Shown here piece after piece: positions 21,107 through 30,842 of a DNA stretch of 64,000 nt; position 1 is the first letter of the stretch; each line of letters begins with the position of its first letter. The position numbers were made by a program, and so were the translations under genes. This stretch comes from Micromonospora pattaloongensis. GTDB lineage: Bacteria > Actinomycetota > Actinomycetes > Mycobacteriales > Micromonosporaceae. The DNA lies in assembly GCF_900107255.1 (NCBI RefSeq), contig NZ_FNPH01000003.1:62001-126000 (forward strand). Reading direction: 5' to 3'. The notes beneath the pieces were generated by a model, which did not search any database, was not told the origin of the DNA, and saw only the letters and a list, made by a program, of their open reading frames with translations.

Positions 21107-22051
21107 TCAACTCTTCCGACCTGCGGCAACAGGGTCCCGCTCGGCGTGTCCCAGTATAGCCCCTTGAATCCTGGCCCCGGTTACGTCTACCGGCAACGTT
21201 CGGGCAGCCCAGCCGATTCCCACGGCGAAGTCCTCGGGCACCTCGGTCAGCGCCAGGACCGTCGGTCCCGCCCCACTGACCACGGCCGCCACACCGGCCT
21301 CACGCAGCGCCGCGACCAGCGCCGCCGTCTCGGGCATCCCCGCCGCCCGGTACTGCTGGTGCAGCCGGTCCTCGGTGGCCGGCAGCAGCAGCGCCGGGTC
21401 CGCGGTGAGCGCGTGCGTCAGCAGGGCGGCCCGTCCCGCGTTGAGCGCGGCGTCCGGGTGCGGCACGGTCGCCGGCAGCGCCGCGCGCGCGACCGCGGTC
21501 AGGCCGCGCTCGTCGGGCACGAAAACCGTCGGGCGTACGCCAACCGCGGCCGGCAGGGTCACGGCGCGCGCCCCGTCCGGCTCGGTCCAGGCGATGGTGA
21601 AGCCGCCGAGCAGACACGGCGCGACATTGTCCGGATGTCCCTCCAACCGCGCGGCGATCCGCAGCATTCCGGCGTCGTCGAGCCGGGCCGCGCCGTCGAC
21701 CACCAGCGCCCGGGCGAGCAGCACGCCCGCCACGATGGCGGCCGAGGAGGAGCCGAGCCCGCGCGCCTGCGGGATCCGGTTGACGCAGGAGACGGCGAGC
21801 CCGGCCGGGCGGGCGCCGAGGACGTCGAAGGTCGCGTGCATCGCGCGCACGAGCAGGTGGGTCTCGTCGGTCGGGAGCTCCCCCGCGCCCTCGCCCGTCA
21901 CCTCGACGTGACAGCCGGCGTCGGTGACCCGCGCGGTGACGTCGTCGTACAGCGCCAACGCGAGCCCGAGCGCGTCGAAGCCGGGCCCGAGGTTGGCGCT
22001 GGTGGCCGGCGTCCGGACGTGCACCGGCTCGGCGACGAAGGAGACACCCAT
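21107..22051 (-). CDS. thrB: homoserine kinase
   Basis: This 314-residue GHMP-family kinase phosphorylates homoserine for threonine synthesis. Motif 1 is VRTPATSANLGPGFDALG, the ATP loop is PQARGLGSSSAAIVAG, and the C-terminal glycine motif is VVSGAGPTVLAL. The start is placed at ATG 22051 (MGVSFVAEPV); no clear ribosome site precedes it, so a leaderless transcript or the slightly upstream ATG is possible. It is separated from thrC and hom by about 6 kb of exporter and regulatory genes, unlike the usual hom-thrC-thrB operon. Confidence 0.93.
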   Translation of the reverse strand: MGVSFVAEPVHVRTPATSANLGPGFDALGLALALYDDVTARVTDAGCHVEVTGEGAGELPTDETHLLVRAMHATFDVLGARPAGLAVSCVNRIPQARGLGSSSAAIVAGVLLARALVVDGAARLDDAGMLRIAARLEGHPDNVAPCLLGGFTIAWTEPDGARAVTLPAAVGVRPTVFVPDERGLTAVARAALPATVPHPDAALNAGRAALLTHALTADPALLLPATEDRLHQQYRAAGMPETAALVAALREAGVAAVVSGAGPTVLALTEVPEDFAVGIGWAARTLPVDVTGARIQGAILGHAERDPVAAGRKS

Positions 22052-22142
22052 TCGGCACATGCTAAAGCCTGCGGGGCGCCCCACGATGTCTCACGTGGAC
22101 ACGTCCGACCCATGGGACGACCCGCGGCGGGGGCCGCCGGGG

Positions 22143-23405
22143 TCACGGGCGCTGGGCGTCGACGCCGCGCAGGTCGTCGGCGGGCCCGACGGCCGGATCG
22201 TGCAGGGAGAGCCGGCGGGTGGCGATCCGCCAGCCGACCGCGTAGGTCAGCGTGACCAGGCCGCATCCGGCCAGCACCACCCGCGCGTCGATGTGGTCGA
22301 CCATGAGGGCGACCACGAGCTGGCTCACCGAGACGGCCAGCGTCGCGAGCATCATGTCGGTGGCGAAGACCCGGCCGCGCAGCCGGTCCGGCACCTCGCC
22401 CTGCAGCGCGTAGTTCGACATCACCCAGTTGCCGCCGCCGCCGAGGTGCGCCACGAAGACCAGCGCCAACACCAGCGGAAACCACTGCACGAACGACGCG
22501 CCCAGATACGCCAGCCCGTAGGTCGACATCGACACCGCCAGCCCCGGCAGCAGCCAGGAACGCCGGGTCAGGACGTTGCGCATCAGCATCGGACCGACCA
22601 GCGCGCCGGCCCCGCGGGCGGCGAAGAGCAGACCGGTGCCGACCGCGCCGACCCCGAACAGGCCAGGCAGCAACGGAAAGACCGTCAGCACGCCGTTGCC
22701 CAGCCCCACCGCCGTCTTCACGGTGACCAGGGCGAGCACCCGGGGCCGCTGTCCGACGTAGGACAGCGCCTCGCGGATCGCGGCCCAGGTCCGCTGCGCC
22801 GGCACGGCGTGGTCGCGGGGCGCCTGCAACGGGCGGGCGATCCGCCGGGCCAGCACGGCCGCGGCGGCCAGACTTCCCGCCGCGATCCAGAAACAGGCGT
22901 ACGGCCCGAACGCGGTGGTCAACACGCCGCCCAGCGACGCGCCGACGACGGTCATCGTGCCCCACGCGGACCCGGCGACCGCGTTGGCGGCGGCGAGCTC
23001 CGGCGCGTCGACGACGTTGGGGAGCGCGGCCTGCGCCGCCGGCGAGTAGAACGCCTTGGCCACGGCGATCGCGCCGATCGCGGCGAGCGCCAACCAGGCG
23101 GTGGCGCCGCTACGCACGCCGAGCAGGAGCAGCGCCCCGACCAGCGCGGCGAGGTTCGCCACCATCATGATCTTCTTGCGGTCCACCCGGTCCGCGATCG
23201 TGCCGGTGTACGGCAGCAGCAGCGCGACGATGCCGGTGTCGGCGGCGAGCACGAGCGCTCCCCAGACCCCGCTGCCGGTCAGGTCGGGCAGCAGCACCAG
23301 CAACGGCACCATGACGAACCAGTCGGCCCCGAACACCACGAGTTCGGCGAGGAACAGATTGCGGAAATCGCGGTTGTGCGTAAGGACCGACACTGGAGAC
23401 GCCAC
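22143..23405 (-). CDS. MFS transporter
   Basis: This 420-residue protein starts at GTG 23405, 12 bases after the deacetylase stop. It has about 12 hydrophobic segments, the cytoplasmic loop motif TIADRVDRKKIMMV, and a second half of exporter character (LLFAARGAGALVGPM). It resembles the enterobactin/drug exporter branch of the major facilitator superfamily; the substrate cannot be read from sequence. Close spacing suggests co-transcription with the polysaccharide deacetylase. Confidence 0.82.
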   Translation of the reverse strand: MASPVSVLTHNRDFRNLFLAELVVFGADWFVMVPLLVLLPDLTGSGVWGALVLAADTGIVALLLPYTGTIADRVDRKKIMMVANLAALVGALLLLGVRSGATAWLALAAIGAIAVAKAFYSPAAQAALPNVVDAPELAAANAVAGSAWGTMTVVGASLGGVLTTAFGPYACFWIAAGSLAAAAVLARRIARPLQAPRDHAVPAQRTWAAIREALSYVGQRPRVLALVTVKTAVGLGNGVLTVFPLLPGLFGVGAVGTGLLFAARGAGALVGPMLMRNVLTRRSWLLPGLAVSMSTYGLAYLGASFVQWFPLVLALVFVAHLGGGGNWVMSNYALQGEVPDRLRGRVFATDMMLATLAVSVSQLVVALMVDHIDARVVLAGCGLVTLTYAVGWRIATRRLSLHDPAVGPADDLRGVDAQRP

Positions 23406-23416
23406 GTACCGGGAGG

Positions 23417-24238
23417 TTACTCCGTCGATCCCGGCGGCCCCCGCCGCGCCCGCATCAGCTCGGACACCGTGACGAACTCGTACCCCCGCCCCCGCAGCCC
23501 CTCGATCAGCTCGGGCAACGCGCGGATCCCCACCAGCCGCTCCGGCTTGCCCACGTCGTGGGCGAGCAGGATCGTGCCCGGTTGCGTCTTCGCCACGACC
23601 TCGCGCGCCTGGGCCCCCGGGTCGTCGTGGAAGTGCTTCTCCAGCATCTGTTGCGACCAGAACACCAGGTGGTAGCCGAGTTCGGCGGCGGCGAGCACGG
23701 CTCCCCCGCCCAGATGGCCGTACGGCGGACGCAGCAGCGACGGCCCCTGCCCGGTCGCCTCCTGGATCGCGTCGTGCGCCCGCCGCAGCTCGGTGCGCGC
23801 CTCGGCGGGGTCGGTCCGGGCGAGATCCCGGTGCGCCCACGTGTGGTTGCCGACCTCGTGTCCGTTCATCCGGCCGCGCACGACCGGGGCGTGCCGCTGC
23901 GCCCGCTGCCCGACCATGAAGAAGGTGGCCGGGGCGCGGTGCCGCTCCAGCGTGTCGAGCACCAGCGTGGTCCACTCCGGCCGCGGCCCGTCGTCGAAGG
24001 TCAACGCCACCAGCTTGCGGTCGGTCTCCACCGCCCACGTCACCAGCAGCTCACCGCGGCCCGGACGGCTCGGTTGCAGCCTCGTGGCGCCGGCCGCGCC
24101 GGCCCGGATCGGCAGCTTGCGGTCGGTGACGTCGGCGGCCTCCGCGAACCCGGCCGCGCCGAGACCCGCGCCCGCCATCAGCAGGCCGCCCCGCCGCAGA
24201 AACGTGCGGCGCGTCGCCCTGGCCCTCTCATCCCCCAT
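23417..24238 (-). CDS. secreted polysaccharide deacetylase (NodB domain)
   Basis: The 273-residue protein starts at ATG 24238 behind GGGAGCAG. The N-terminus carries a twin-arginine signal (RRTFLRRGGLLMAGAGLG), implying folded export. The NodB domain shows the metal and catalytic motifs ALTFDDGPRPEW, NHTWAHRDL and RPPYGHLG, and the C-terminal ILLAHDVG. Family enzymes remove acetyl groups from peptidoglycan, chitin or xylan; the substrate here is unknown. It lies between the RND pump and the MFS gene on the same strand. Confidence 0.9.
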   Translation of the reverse strand: MGDERARATRRTFLRRGGLLMAGAGLGAAGFAEAADVTDRKLPIRAGAAGATRLQPSRPGRGELLVTWAVETDRKLVALTFDDGPRPEWTTLVLDTLERHRAPATFFMVGQRAQRHAPVVRGRMNGHEVGNHTWAHRDLARTDPAEARTELRRAHDAIQEATGQGPSLLRPPYGHLGGGAVLAAAELGYHLVFWSQQMLEKHFHDDPGAQAREVVAKTQPGTILLAHDVGKPERLVGIRALPELIEGLRGRGYEFVTVSELMRARRGPPGSTE

Positions 24239-24339
24239 GGTCTGCTCCCGCCACTCGGGGCATCCCACATATCTGTTTCCCGAAAGGCGCCCCTCATGCC
24301 GCCGCGGCGGCATGAGAGGCGCCGGGAAATCCGCGGGCG

Positions 24340-27300
24340 CTACTCCTGCGGGCGCAGCGGGGACTTCGTGCTCTTCGGCAGTCGCAGCACCTCGAACTGG
24401 TCCGTACCCTCGGCCAGCACGGGCCGCGGAGCCGCCGGCTCCGGTGCCGGCTCGTCCGCGCCAGAGGCGGCCGCGGTCGTCGCCGCGCCCCCGTCGGTCC
24501 CGCGCGCCGGCTCCGCGCCCACCGCGGCGGGCTCGGCCGCCGACGGCGCGGGCTCGGCCGCCGACGGCGCGGCGTGCCGGCCGGGGCCGCGACGCCGGTC
24601 CCGGATCCGCTCCTTGGTGCGCTCGACCATCGTGTAGAGCGTCGGCACCAGCACCAGGGTGAGCAGCGTGGAACTGATCAGGCCGCCGATCACGACGATG
24701 GCGAGCGGCTGCGAGATGAACCCGCCCTCACCGGTGAGGCCGAACGCCATCGGCAGCAGCGCGAAGATCGTCGCGATCGCGGTCATCAGGATCGGCCGCA
24801 GCCGGCGCCGGCCGCCCTCCACGACCGCCTCGCGCACGCCCATGCCCTGCGCCCGGTACTGGTTGATGAGGTCCATCAGCACGATCGCGTTGGTCACGAC
24901 GATGCCGACGAGCATCAGCACACCGATCAGCGCCGGCACGCCGAGCGGGGTGCCGGTCGCCAGCAGCAGCCCGATCGCGCCGGTCGCGGCGAACGGGATG
25001 GAGACCAGCAGCACCAGCGGCTGGATCAGGCTCCGGAACGTCGCCACCATGATCACGAAGACGATCGCGATCGCCGCCAGCACCGCCAGCCCGAGGTCCG
25101 CGAACGCCTCGGCCTGGTCGGCGCTCACCCCGCCCACCGTGTACGTCGCCCCGGCCGGCAGCGTCAGCCGGTCCAGCCGCTGCGTCAGCTCCGCGGTCGT
25201 GCTCCCCAGGTTCGAGCCGGTCGCCGTACCGCGGACCGTGACGCTGCGCTGACCGTCGATCCGGGTCACCTGCACCGGCCCCTCGACCTCGACGACGTCG
25301 GCCACGTCACCGAGCCTGACCGGTCCGACCGGCAACGCGCGCAGCGCGTCCACGGTGGCCGGCGGGATGCCGCCGCCCAGCACCACCTGCTGCTGGTCGC
25401 CGTCGAGCGTCACCTGCCCGAGCGGGGCGCCCCGGAAGGTCTGCGCCACGAGCTGCCCGACCGCCGCCTCGGAGAGCCCGAAGCGGGCGGCGACGTCGCG
25501 CTTGACCCGCACGTGCAGGCGCGGCGCGCTCTCCGCGAGGCTGCTCGTCACGTCGGTGACGTCCGGCGTGTCGGCCATCGCCTGCCGCACCTGGTCCGCC
25601 GCGCGCGCGAGCGCCTCGGCGTCCGCGGCCTGCACGATCACCTGCAGCTCGTTCGGGGACCCCCCACCGGGGCCGCCCCCGGCGCCGCCGACGGTGAGCT
25701 CGCCGGCGTCGGTGAGCCCCGTGAACTCCTCCCGCAGCGTGTCCTGCAGCGCCGCGCTGTCCGCGTCCTCGTCCAGCGCGACGGAGAACGTCGCCGAGGT
25801 GGCCGAGCCGCCCCCGAAGCCGAACATGCCGCCGCCGCCCACCGTCACCTGATAGGACTTCACGCCCCGGGTGCGCTCGAGCACCGCCTCCACCTTCTTC
25901 GCCGCGGCGTCGGTGGCGGTCAGGCTGGTGCCGGCGGGCAACTCCTGGCGGACGCTGAGCGTGTCCTGGCCGGAGTCGTCGATGAAGTTGGTCTCCAGCC
26001 GGGTGGAGAGCCCGAACGTGCCGAGCAGCACGACCAGCCCGATCGCCACGGTGGCCCAGCGGCGCGTGGTGGCGAAGTTGATGACCGGCAGGTAGATCCG
26101 CTGCAGCGGGCTGCGCAGCTCCTTCTCCTCGGCCACCCGGCGCACCGCCGCCTCGTCCTCGCCCCCGGACGCCGGCCTGAGGAACCAGTACGCCAGCACC
26201 GGGATGATGGTCAGCGACACCAGCAGCGAGGCGAGCAACGCCACCGTGACGGTGATCGCGAACGGCGCGAAGAGCTGCCCGACGAAGCCACCCACGAAGG
26301 CGATCGGCGCGAAGACCGCGACCGTGGTCAACGTGGAGGCGGTCACCGCGCCGGAGACCTCGCGTACGCCGTCCAGGATCGCCCGGCGCTTGCGCTCGCC
26401 GTACCCCAGATGCCGTTTGATGTTCTCCAGCACCACGATGGAGTCGTCCACCACCCGGCCGACCGCGATGGTCAGCGCCCCGAGGGTGAGCAGGTTGAGC
26501 GAGTAGTCGCCGATCCAGAGCGCGATCAGCGCGACCAGCACCGACAGCGGGATGGAGACGGCGGTGACCAGTGTGGATCGCACGGACAGCAGGAACACCA
26601 GGATGACCACCACGGCCATGACGAGACCGAGCAGCCCCTCCGTCGTGAGGCTGTCGATGGACTTCTCGACGAACGGGGCCTGGTCGAAGATCACGGTGAG
26701 CTCGGCGCCGGCCGCGGCGCCCAGCTCGGCGAGCCGGTCGCGGACCTCGTGCGAGATCCCCACCGCGTTGCCGTCCGGCGTCGCGGTGACCGCGATGCCG
26801 AGGCTGTCCGCGCCGTTGGTCCGGGTGAACGAGGTCGGCGGGGCGAGCCGTTGCTCCACCGTCGCCACGTCGCCGAGCTTCACCGGCGGCCGCGGCCTGC
26901 CGGCCGCCGGCGTGGGCGTGAGGTAGATGCCGCGCAGCTCGTCGAGGGTGCCGATCCGGGTGCCGACCTGCACGGTGAGGCTTCGGTCGGCCTCGGTCAC
27001 CGCGCCGGCCGGGATGGCCACCCCGTTGGCCTGCAGGGCGGGGCCGATAGCGGTCGGCGCGATGCCGGCGGCCGCGAGCCGCGCCGGGTTCGGCGTGATC
27101 ACGACGAGCTGGTCGCGCGCCCCGGTCACCTCGGCGGTCCGGACCCCCTCGATGCTCTCGAGCTCCGGGATCACGTTCGCCGCGAGCTTGTCGGCGAGTG
27201 CGCGCTCGTCACCCCCGCCACCCGACGCGGCCAGCACCAACGCCGGCAGGTCGTCGGTGCTGCCGGCGAAGACCACCGGATCCACGCTCTCGGGCAGCTG

Positions 27301-27666
27301 GGAGTCGATCCGGTTGAGCGCGGTCTCCAGCTTGTTGACCGCGTCGTCGAGGTCGGTGCCGAACTCGAACTCGACCTGGACGGTGGCGAACCCCTCGCTG
27401 GAGGTCGACGTCACCGTGCTGAGGCCGGGGATGCCCTGGATGGCGTTCTCGATCGGCGCCACGACCTGCGACTCGACGATCTCCGGGGCGGCGCCGGGGT
27501 AGCCCGCCGAGACGAAGGCCGCGGGAAACTCCAGCGACGGCAGGAGCTGCTGTTTCAACGACGGAATGGCGAAGGCCCCGAACGCCGTGATCACCACCGC
27601 GACGAGCGCGACGAGACCCCGGTTGGCGAGGCTGAGCCGGGCGAGCAAGGACATGAGCGGGCTCAC
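24340..27666 (-). CDS. RND superfamily (HAE1/SwrC-like) efflux transporter
   Basis: This 1108-residue proton-driven exporter has 12 membrane segments in two halves, each followed by a large extracytoplasmic loop. The first half has the proton-relay Asp pair in TIAVGRVVDDSIVVLENI. Gly-rich loops near residues 610-640 are unusual insertions (GGGGMFGFGGGS). The C-terminal 100 residues are Pro/Ala/Glu-rich with PSAAEPA repeats. Gram-positive members such as SwrC work without an outer-membrane partner and export lipopeptides or drugs. A divergent MarR gene with a palindrome between them indicates repression relieved by a ligand. Confidence 0.92.
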   Translation of the reverse strand: MSPLMSLLARLSLANRGLVALVAVVITAFGAFAIPSLKQQLLPSLEFPAAFVSAGYPGAAPEIVESQVVAPIENAIQGIPGLSTVTSTSSEGFATVQVEFEFGTDLDDAVNKLETALNRIDSQLPESVDPVVFAGSTDDLPALVLAASGGGGDERALADKLAANVIPELESIEGVRTAEVTGARDQLVVITPNPARLAAAGIAPTAIGPALQANGVAIPAGAVTEADRSLTVQVGTRIGTLDELRGIYLTPTPAAGRPRPPVKLGDVATVEQRLAPPTSFTRTNGADSLGIAVTATPDGNAVGISHEVRDRLAELGAAAGAELTVIFDQAPFVEKSIDSLTTEGLLGLVMAVVVILVFLLSVRSTLVTAVSIPLSVLVALIALWIGDYSLNLLTLGALTIAVGRVVDDSIVVLENIKRHLGYGERKRRAILDGVREVSGAVTASTLTTVAVFAPIAFVGGFVGQLFAPFAITVTVALLASLLVSLTIIPVLAYWFLRPASGGEDEAAVRRVAEEKELRSPLQRIYLPVINFATTRRWATVAIGLVVLLGTFGLSTRLETNFIDDSGQDTLSVRQELPAGTSLTATDAAAKKVEAVLERTRGVKSYQVTVGGGGMFGFGGGSATSATFSVALDEDADSAALQDTLREEFTGLTDAGELTVGGAGGGPGGGSPNELQVIVQAADAEALARAADQVRQAMADTPDVTDVTSSLAESAPRLHVRVKRDVAARFGLSEAAVGQLVAQTFRGAPLGQVTLDGDQQQVVLGGGIPPATVDALRALPVGPVRLGDVADVVEVEGPVQVTRIDGQRSVTVRGTATGSNLGSTTAELTQRLDRLTLPAGATYTVGGVSADQAEAFADLGLAVLAAIAIVFVIMVATFRSLIQPLVLLVSIPFAATGAIGLLLATGTPLGVPALIGVLMLVGIVVTNAIVLMDLINQYRAQGMGVREAVVEGGRRRLRPILMTAIATIFALLPMAFGLTGEGGFISQPLAIVVIGGLISSTLLTLVLVPTLYTMVERTKERIRDRRRGPGRHAAPSAAEPAPSAAEPAAVGAEPARGTDGGAATTAAASGADEPAPEPAAPRPVLAEGTDQFEVLRLPKSTKSPLRPQE

Positions 27667-27694
27667 TCCTGGATAGGTGGATTAGCTCGACACG

Positions 27695-27719
27695 AATAGT
27701 TTGCCCAACGCGAACAATT
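27695..27719. promoter_or_regulatory. candidate MarR operator
   Basis: An imperfect palindrome AATAGTTTGC-ccaac-GCGAACAATT (8 of 10 positions symmetric) lies in the 129-base divergent gap between the RND pump and marR, 29 bases before the pump start. It is more AT-rich than its surroundings and is the natural binding site for the neighbouring MarR dimer. Confidence 0.5.
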
Positions 27720-27795
27720 AGCCTGAGTCCGGGGGGCGCTGATAGCGTCCGGTGATCAACGGCGACGGTTGGCGTAACCAGTGGAGCGGGATGTG

Positions 27796-28248
27796 ATGGC
27801 CGGCAGGGAGCGGCTGGTCGAGGAGATCATGTCGGCGCAGCGGCGCCTCCAGGTCCTCTTCGCCTACGACCGCTCCGATCCGTTGTTCAACGCCAACGTG
27901 ACGGTGCCGCAGCTCAAGGTGCTACTGCTGCTCTTCCTGCGCGGTCCGGCGGCGGGCCAGGACCTCAGCCGGCTGCTCGGGGTGGGCCTCGCGACCGTGA
28001 CCGGCATCGTCGATCGGCTCGTCGGCAACGGCCTGGTGAGCCGACGGGAGGATCCGCGCGACCGGCGGGTCCGCCGCGTCGAGCTGACCGACGAGGGGCA
28101 CCGCCTGATGGAGACCATCATCACGGCCGGCATGGAGCGCCAGCGCCGCCTGCTCGACCGCCTGAACGAGGCCCAGCTGCGCACGGTCGTGGCCGCCCTG
28201 ACCATCATGATCGACGCCGCCACCGCCGACGCAGACCCCGACGCCTGA
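27796..28248 (+). CDS. MarR family transcriptional regulator
   Basis: This winged-helix dimer is about 150 residues from ATG 27796 (GGAG 9 bases upstream); an in-frame GTG at 27781 would add five. The recognition region is LSRLLGVGLATVTGIVDRLVGNGLV and the wing is RREDPRDRRVRRVELTDEG, the classic MarR DxRxxR wing. It is transcribed away from the RND pump gene with a shared palindrome, so it probably represses the pump and itself. Confidence 0.92.
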   Translation: MAGRERLVEEIMSAQRRLQVLFAYDRSDPLFNANVTVPQLKVLLLLFLRGPAAGQDLSRLLGVGLATVTGIVDRLVGNGLVSRREDPRDRRVRRVELTDEGHRLMETIITAGMERQRRLLDRLNEAQLRTVVAALTIMIDAATADADPDA

Positions 28249-28285
28249 CGCCCGCCTCTCCCCCGCACACTCCGCGCAGCGCACG

Positions 28286-28346
28286 GTTGATCAAGGGCTC
28301 GGCAGCAGAGAATGCGGGTTCCGGTGCCGCCGCCCCCTTGATCAAC
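28286..28346. terminator. bidirectional hairpin between marR and thrC
   Basis: GTTGATCAAGGG (28286-28297) and CCCTTGATCAAC (28335-28346) form a 12-bp perfect stem, with an inner CGGCA/TGCCG pairing. The genes on both sides point towards it. It shares the TTGATCAAGG core with the hairpin after atpD. Confidence 0.65.
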
Positions 28347-28375
28347 TCGGGACGGCGGTGGGGGCGACGGAGCCG

Positions 28376-29425
28376 TCAGGCCAGGTCGAGGGCGCGGGCG
28401 GCGGCGAGGACGTCGTTCTTGATGGTGGTCGGCGACGGGGCGGTCGAAATCGCCCACTCCGGGTCCTTGAGGCCGTGGCCGGTGACCGTGCAGACGACCG
28501 TGGCGCCGCGCGGCACCATCCCCGCCTCCGCCTGCTGGAGCAGCCCGGCCACGCTCGCGGCGCTGGCCAACTCGACGAAGACGCCGACCTCGCGGGCGAG
28601 CAGCCGGTACGCGGCGAGGATCTCGCGGTCGGTGACCGCGGCGATCAGACCGCCCGACTCCTCCCGCGCGTCGAGCGCCTTGGTCCAGCTCGCCGGGTTG
28701 CCGATCCGGATCGCGGTGGCGATCGTCGAGGGCTCGCGGACCGCCGCGCCGTTCACGATCGGCGCCGCGCCGGCGGCCTGGAAGCCGTACATCCTGGGCT
28801 TGCGGGTGGCGTTGCCGGCCGCGACGTCCTCGCCGTAGCCCATCCAGTACGCGCTGATGTTGCCGGCGTTGCCGACCGGCAGGCAGTGGATGTCGGGCGC
28901 GTCACCGAGCGCCTCGACGATCTCGAACGCCGCGGTCTTCTGCCCGTGCAGCCGGTCGATGTTGACGGAGTTGACCAGCGCGACCGGGTAGTCCTGGGAC
29001 AGCTTGGAGGCCAGCGCCAGGCAGTCGTCGAAGTTGCCGTTGACCTGGAGCAGCTTCGCCCCGTGCACGAGCGCCTGGGCGAGCTTGCCCAGCGCGATCT
29101 TGCCCTGCGGCACGAGCACCGCGCAGGTGAGCCCGGCCCGGGCGGCGTAGGCGGCCGCGGACGCGCTGGTGTTGCCGGTGGAGGCGCAGATGATCGCCTT
29201 GTTGCCGCTCTCGACCGCCTTGGAGACCGCCAGCGTCATGCCGCGGTCCTTGAACGAGCCCGTCGGGTTGGCGCCCTCGACCTTGAGGTAGACGTCGCAG
29301 CCGAGCCGGGAGGAGAGCACCGGCGCGGGCAGCAGCGGCGTGTTGCCCTCGTGCAGCGTGACGACCGGCGTGGCGTCAGTGACGGGCAGCCGGTCCCGGT
29401 ATGCCTCGATCAAACCCCGCCACAT
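28376..29425 (-). CDS. thrC: threonine synthase
   Basis: The 349-residue PLP enzyme converts O-phosphohomoserine to threonine. The start is ATG 29425 behind GAGGAGAG. Visible motifs are [14 protein letters not shown], the PLP-lysine segment [24 protein letters not shown] and [13 protein letters not shown]. It follows hom by 100 bases on the same strand, the standard threonine gene order. Confidence 0.95.
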   Translation of the reverse strand: MWRGLIEAYRDRLPVTDATPVVTLHEGNTPLLPAPVLSSRLGCDVYLKVEGANPTGSFKDRGMTLAVSKAVESGNKAIICASTGNTSASAAAYAARAGLTCAVLVPQGKIALGKLAQALVHGAKLLQVNGNFDDCLALASKLSQDYPVALVNSVNIDRLHGQKTAAFEIVEALGDAPDIHCLPVGNAGNISAYWMGYGEDVAAGNATRKPRMYGFQAAGAAPIVNGAAVREPSTIATAIRIGNPASWTKALDAREESGGLIAAVTDREILAAYRLLAREVGVFVELASAASVAGLLQQAEAGMVPRGATVVCTVTGHGLKDPEWAISTAPSPTTIKNDVLAAARALDLA

Positions 29426-29525
29426 GTCGCTCTCCTCACCGTGTCGCACTCAGCGTCACCAAGCATCCACCGACCGGGCCGGGCGCTGCCGCTGATAACC
29501 ACTTCTCGGGACAGTGATCCCGGAC

Positions 29526-30842
29526 TCAGCGCTCCTGGCCGCCCTCGACCCGCAGCACGCTGGCGATCGAGCGGACGATGTCCAACCCGCGCAGCTCCTC
29601 GACCGTGGCGGCCAGCGCGGCGTCCGGGGCCCCGTGCGTGACGATGACCAGGGTGGCGTCGTCGGCCCGGCCGGACTGGCGGACCGTGGCGATCGAGACG
29701 TCGTGCTTGGCGAAGACCCCGGCCACGGTGGCCAGCACGCCCGCGCGGTCGGCCACGTCCAGGCTGATGTGGTAGCGGGTGAACGACTCCCCCATCGACC
29801 GGATCGGCAGGTCCGCGTACGCGGACTCGCTGGCCGCCCGGACCCCAGCGAGCCGGTTGCGGGCCACCGCCACGATGTCGCCCATGACCGCGCTGGCGGT
29901 CGGGGCGCCGCCGGCGCCGCGACCGTAGAACATGAGCTGGCCGGCGGCGACCGCCTCGACGAAGACGGCGTTGAACGCGTCGCCGACGCTGGCGAGCGGA
30001 TGGCTGCGCGGGATCATGGCCGGGTGCACCCGGACGCTGACCGACTCGGCGCCGGTGCGGTCCGGGCCGCGCTCCGCGATGCAGAGCAGCTTGATGGTGC
30101 AGCCCATCGCCTTGGCGCTGGCCACGTCGGCGGCCGTCACCTCGGTGATGCCCTCCCGGTAGACGTCCGCGGCGCCGACCCGGGTGTGGAAGGCGAGCGA
30201 GGCCAGGATGGCGGCCTTGGCCGCCGCGTCGAAGCCCTCCACGTCGGCGGTCGGGTCGGCCTCGGCGTAGCCGAGCGCGGTGGCCTCGTCGAGCGCCTCC
30301 GTGAAGCCGGCGCCGGTGGCGTCCATGCCGGAGAGGATGAAGTTGGTGGTGCCGTTGACGATGCCGGTGACCCGGGTGATCGTGTCGCCGTGCAGCGACT
30401 CCCGCAGCGGGCGCAACAGCGGGATCGCGCCGGCCACCGAGGCCTCGTAGTAGAGGTCGGCGCCGCCCTCGGCGGCCGCGTCGTGCAGCGCGGCGCCGTC
30501 CTCGGCCAGCAGCGCCTTGTTGGCGGTCACCGCGCTCTTGCCGGCCCGCAGTGCCTCCACCAGCCAGGTGCGTGCCGGCTCGATCCCGCCGACGACCTCG
30601 ACGACCACGTCGACGTCGTCCCGCTTGACCAGGCCGAGCGCGTCGGTGGTGAACAGCTCGGGGTCGACCGGCAGCGGGCCGCGGTCGCGGCCGAGCCGGC
30701 GTACGGCGATGCCGGCGAGCTCGATCGGGGCCCCGATCCGGGCCGCGAGGTCGTCGGCCTGCTCGTGCAGCAGCCGGACCACCTCGGCGCCGACCGTTCC
30801 GCAGCCCAGCAGCGCCAGGCGCACGGGCTTAACCATGCTCAC
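29526..30842 (-). CDS. hom: homoserine dehydrogenase
   Basis: This 438-residue enzyme reduces aspartate semialdehyde to homoserine. The NAD(P) fold starts at LALLGCGTVGAEV, the catalytic region is at GIVNGTTNFIL, and a C-terminal ACT domain (DRAGVLATVAGVFAKHDVSI) provides feedback control by threonine. The start is GTG 30842, which overlaps the lysA stop (GTGA), or ATG 30836. The overlap couples it to lysA, linking the lysine and threonine branches of the aspartate pathway. Confidence 0.95.
   Translation of the reverse strand: MSMVKPVRLALLGCGTVGAEVVRLLHEQADDLAARIGAPIELAGIAVRRLGRDRGPLPVDPELFTTDALGLVKRDDVDVVVEVVGGIEPARTWLVEALRAGKSAVTANKALLAEDGAALHDAAAEGGADLYYEASVAGAIPLLRPLRESLHGDTITRVTGIVNGTTNFILSGMDATGAGFTEALDEATALGYAEADPTADVEGFDAAAKAAILASLAFHTRVGAADVYREGITEVTAADVASAKAMGCTIKLLCIAERGPDRTGAESVSVRVHPAMIPRSHPLASVGDAFNAVFVEAVAAGQLMFYGRGAGGAPTASAVMGDIVAVARNRLAGVRAASESAYADLPIRSMGESFTRYHISLDVADRAGVLATVAGVFAKHDVSIATVRQSGRADDATLVIVTHGAPDAALAATVEELRGLDIVRSIASVLRVEGGQER

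Noticed and set aside
23406-24038. Long N-terminal extension of the MFS gene
   Set aside because: It lies over the deacetylase gene in another frame and is Arg/Ala-rich shadow sequence; the transporter begins at GTG 23405.
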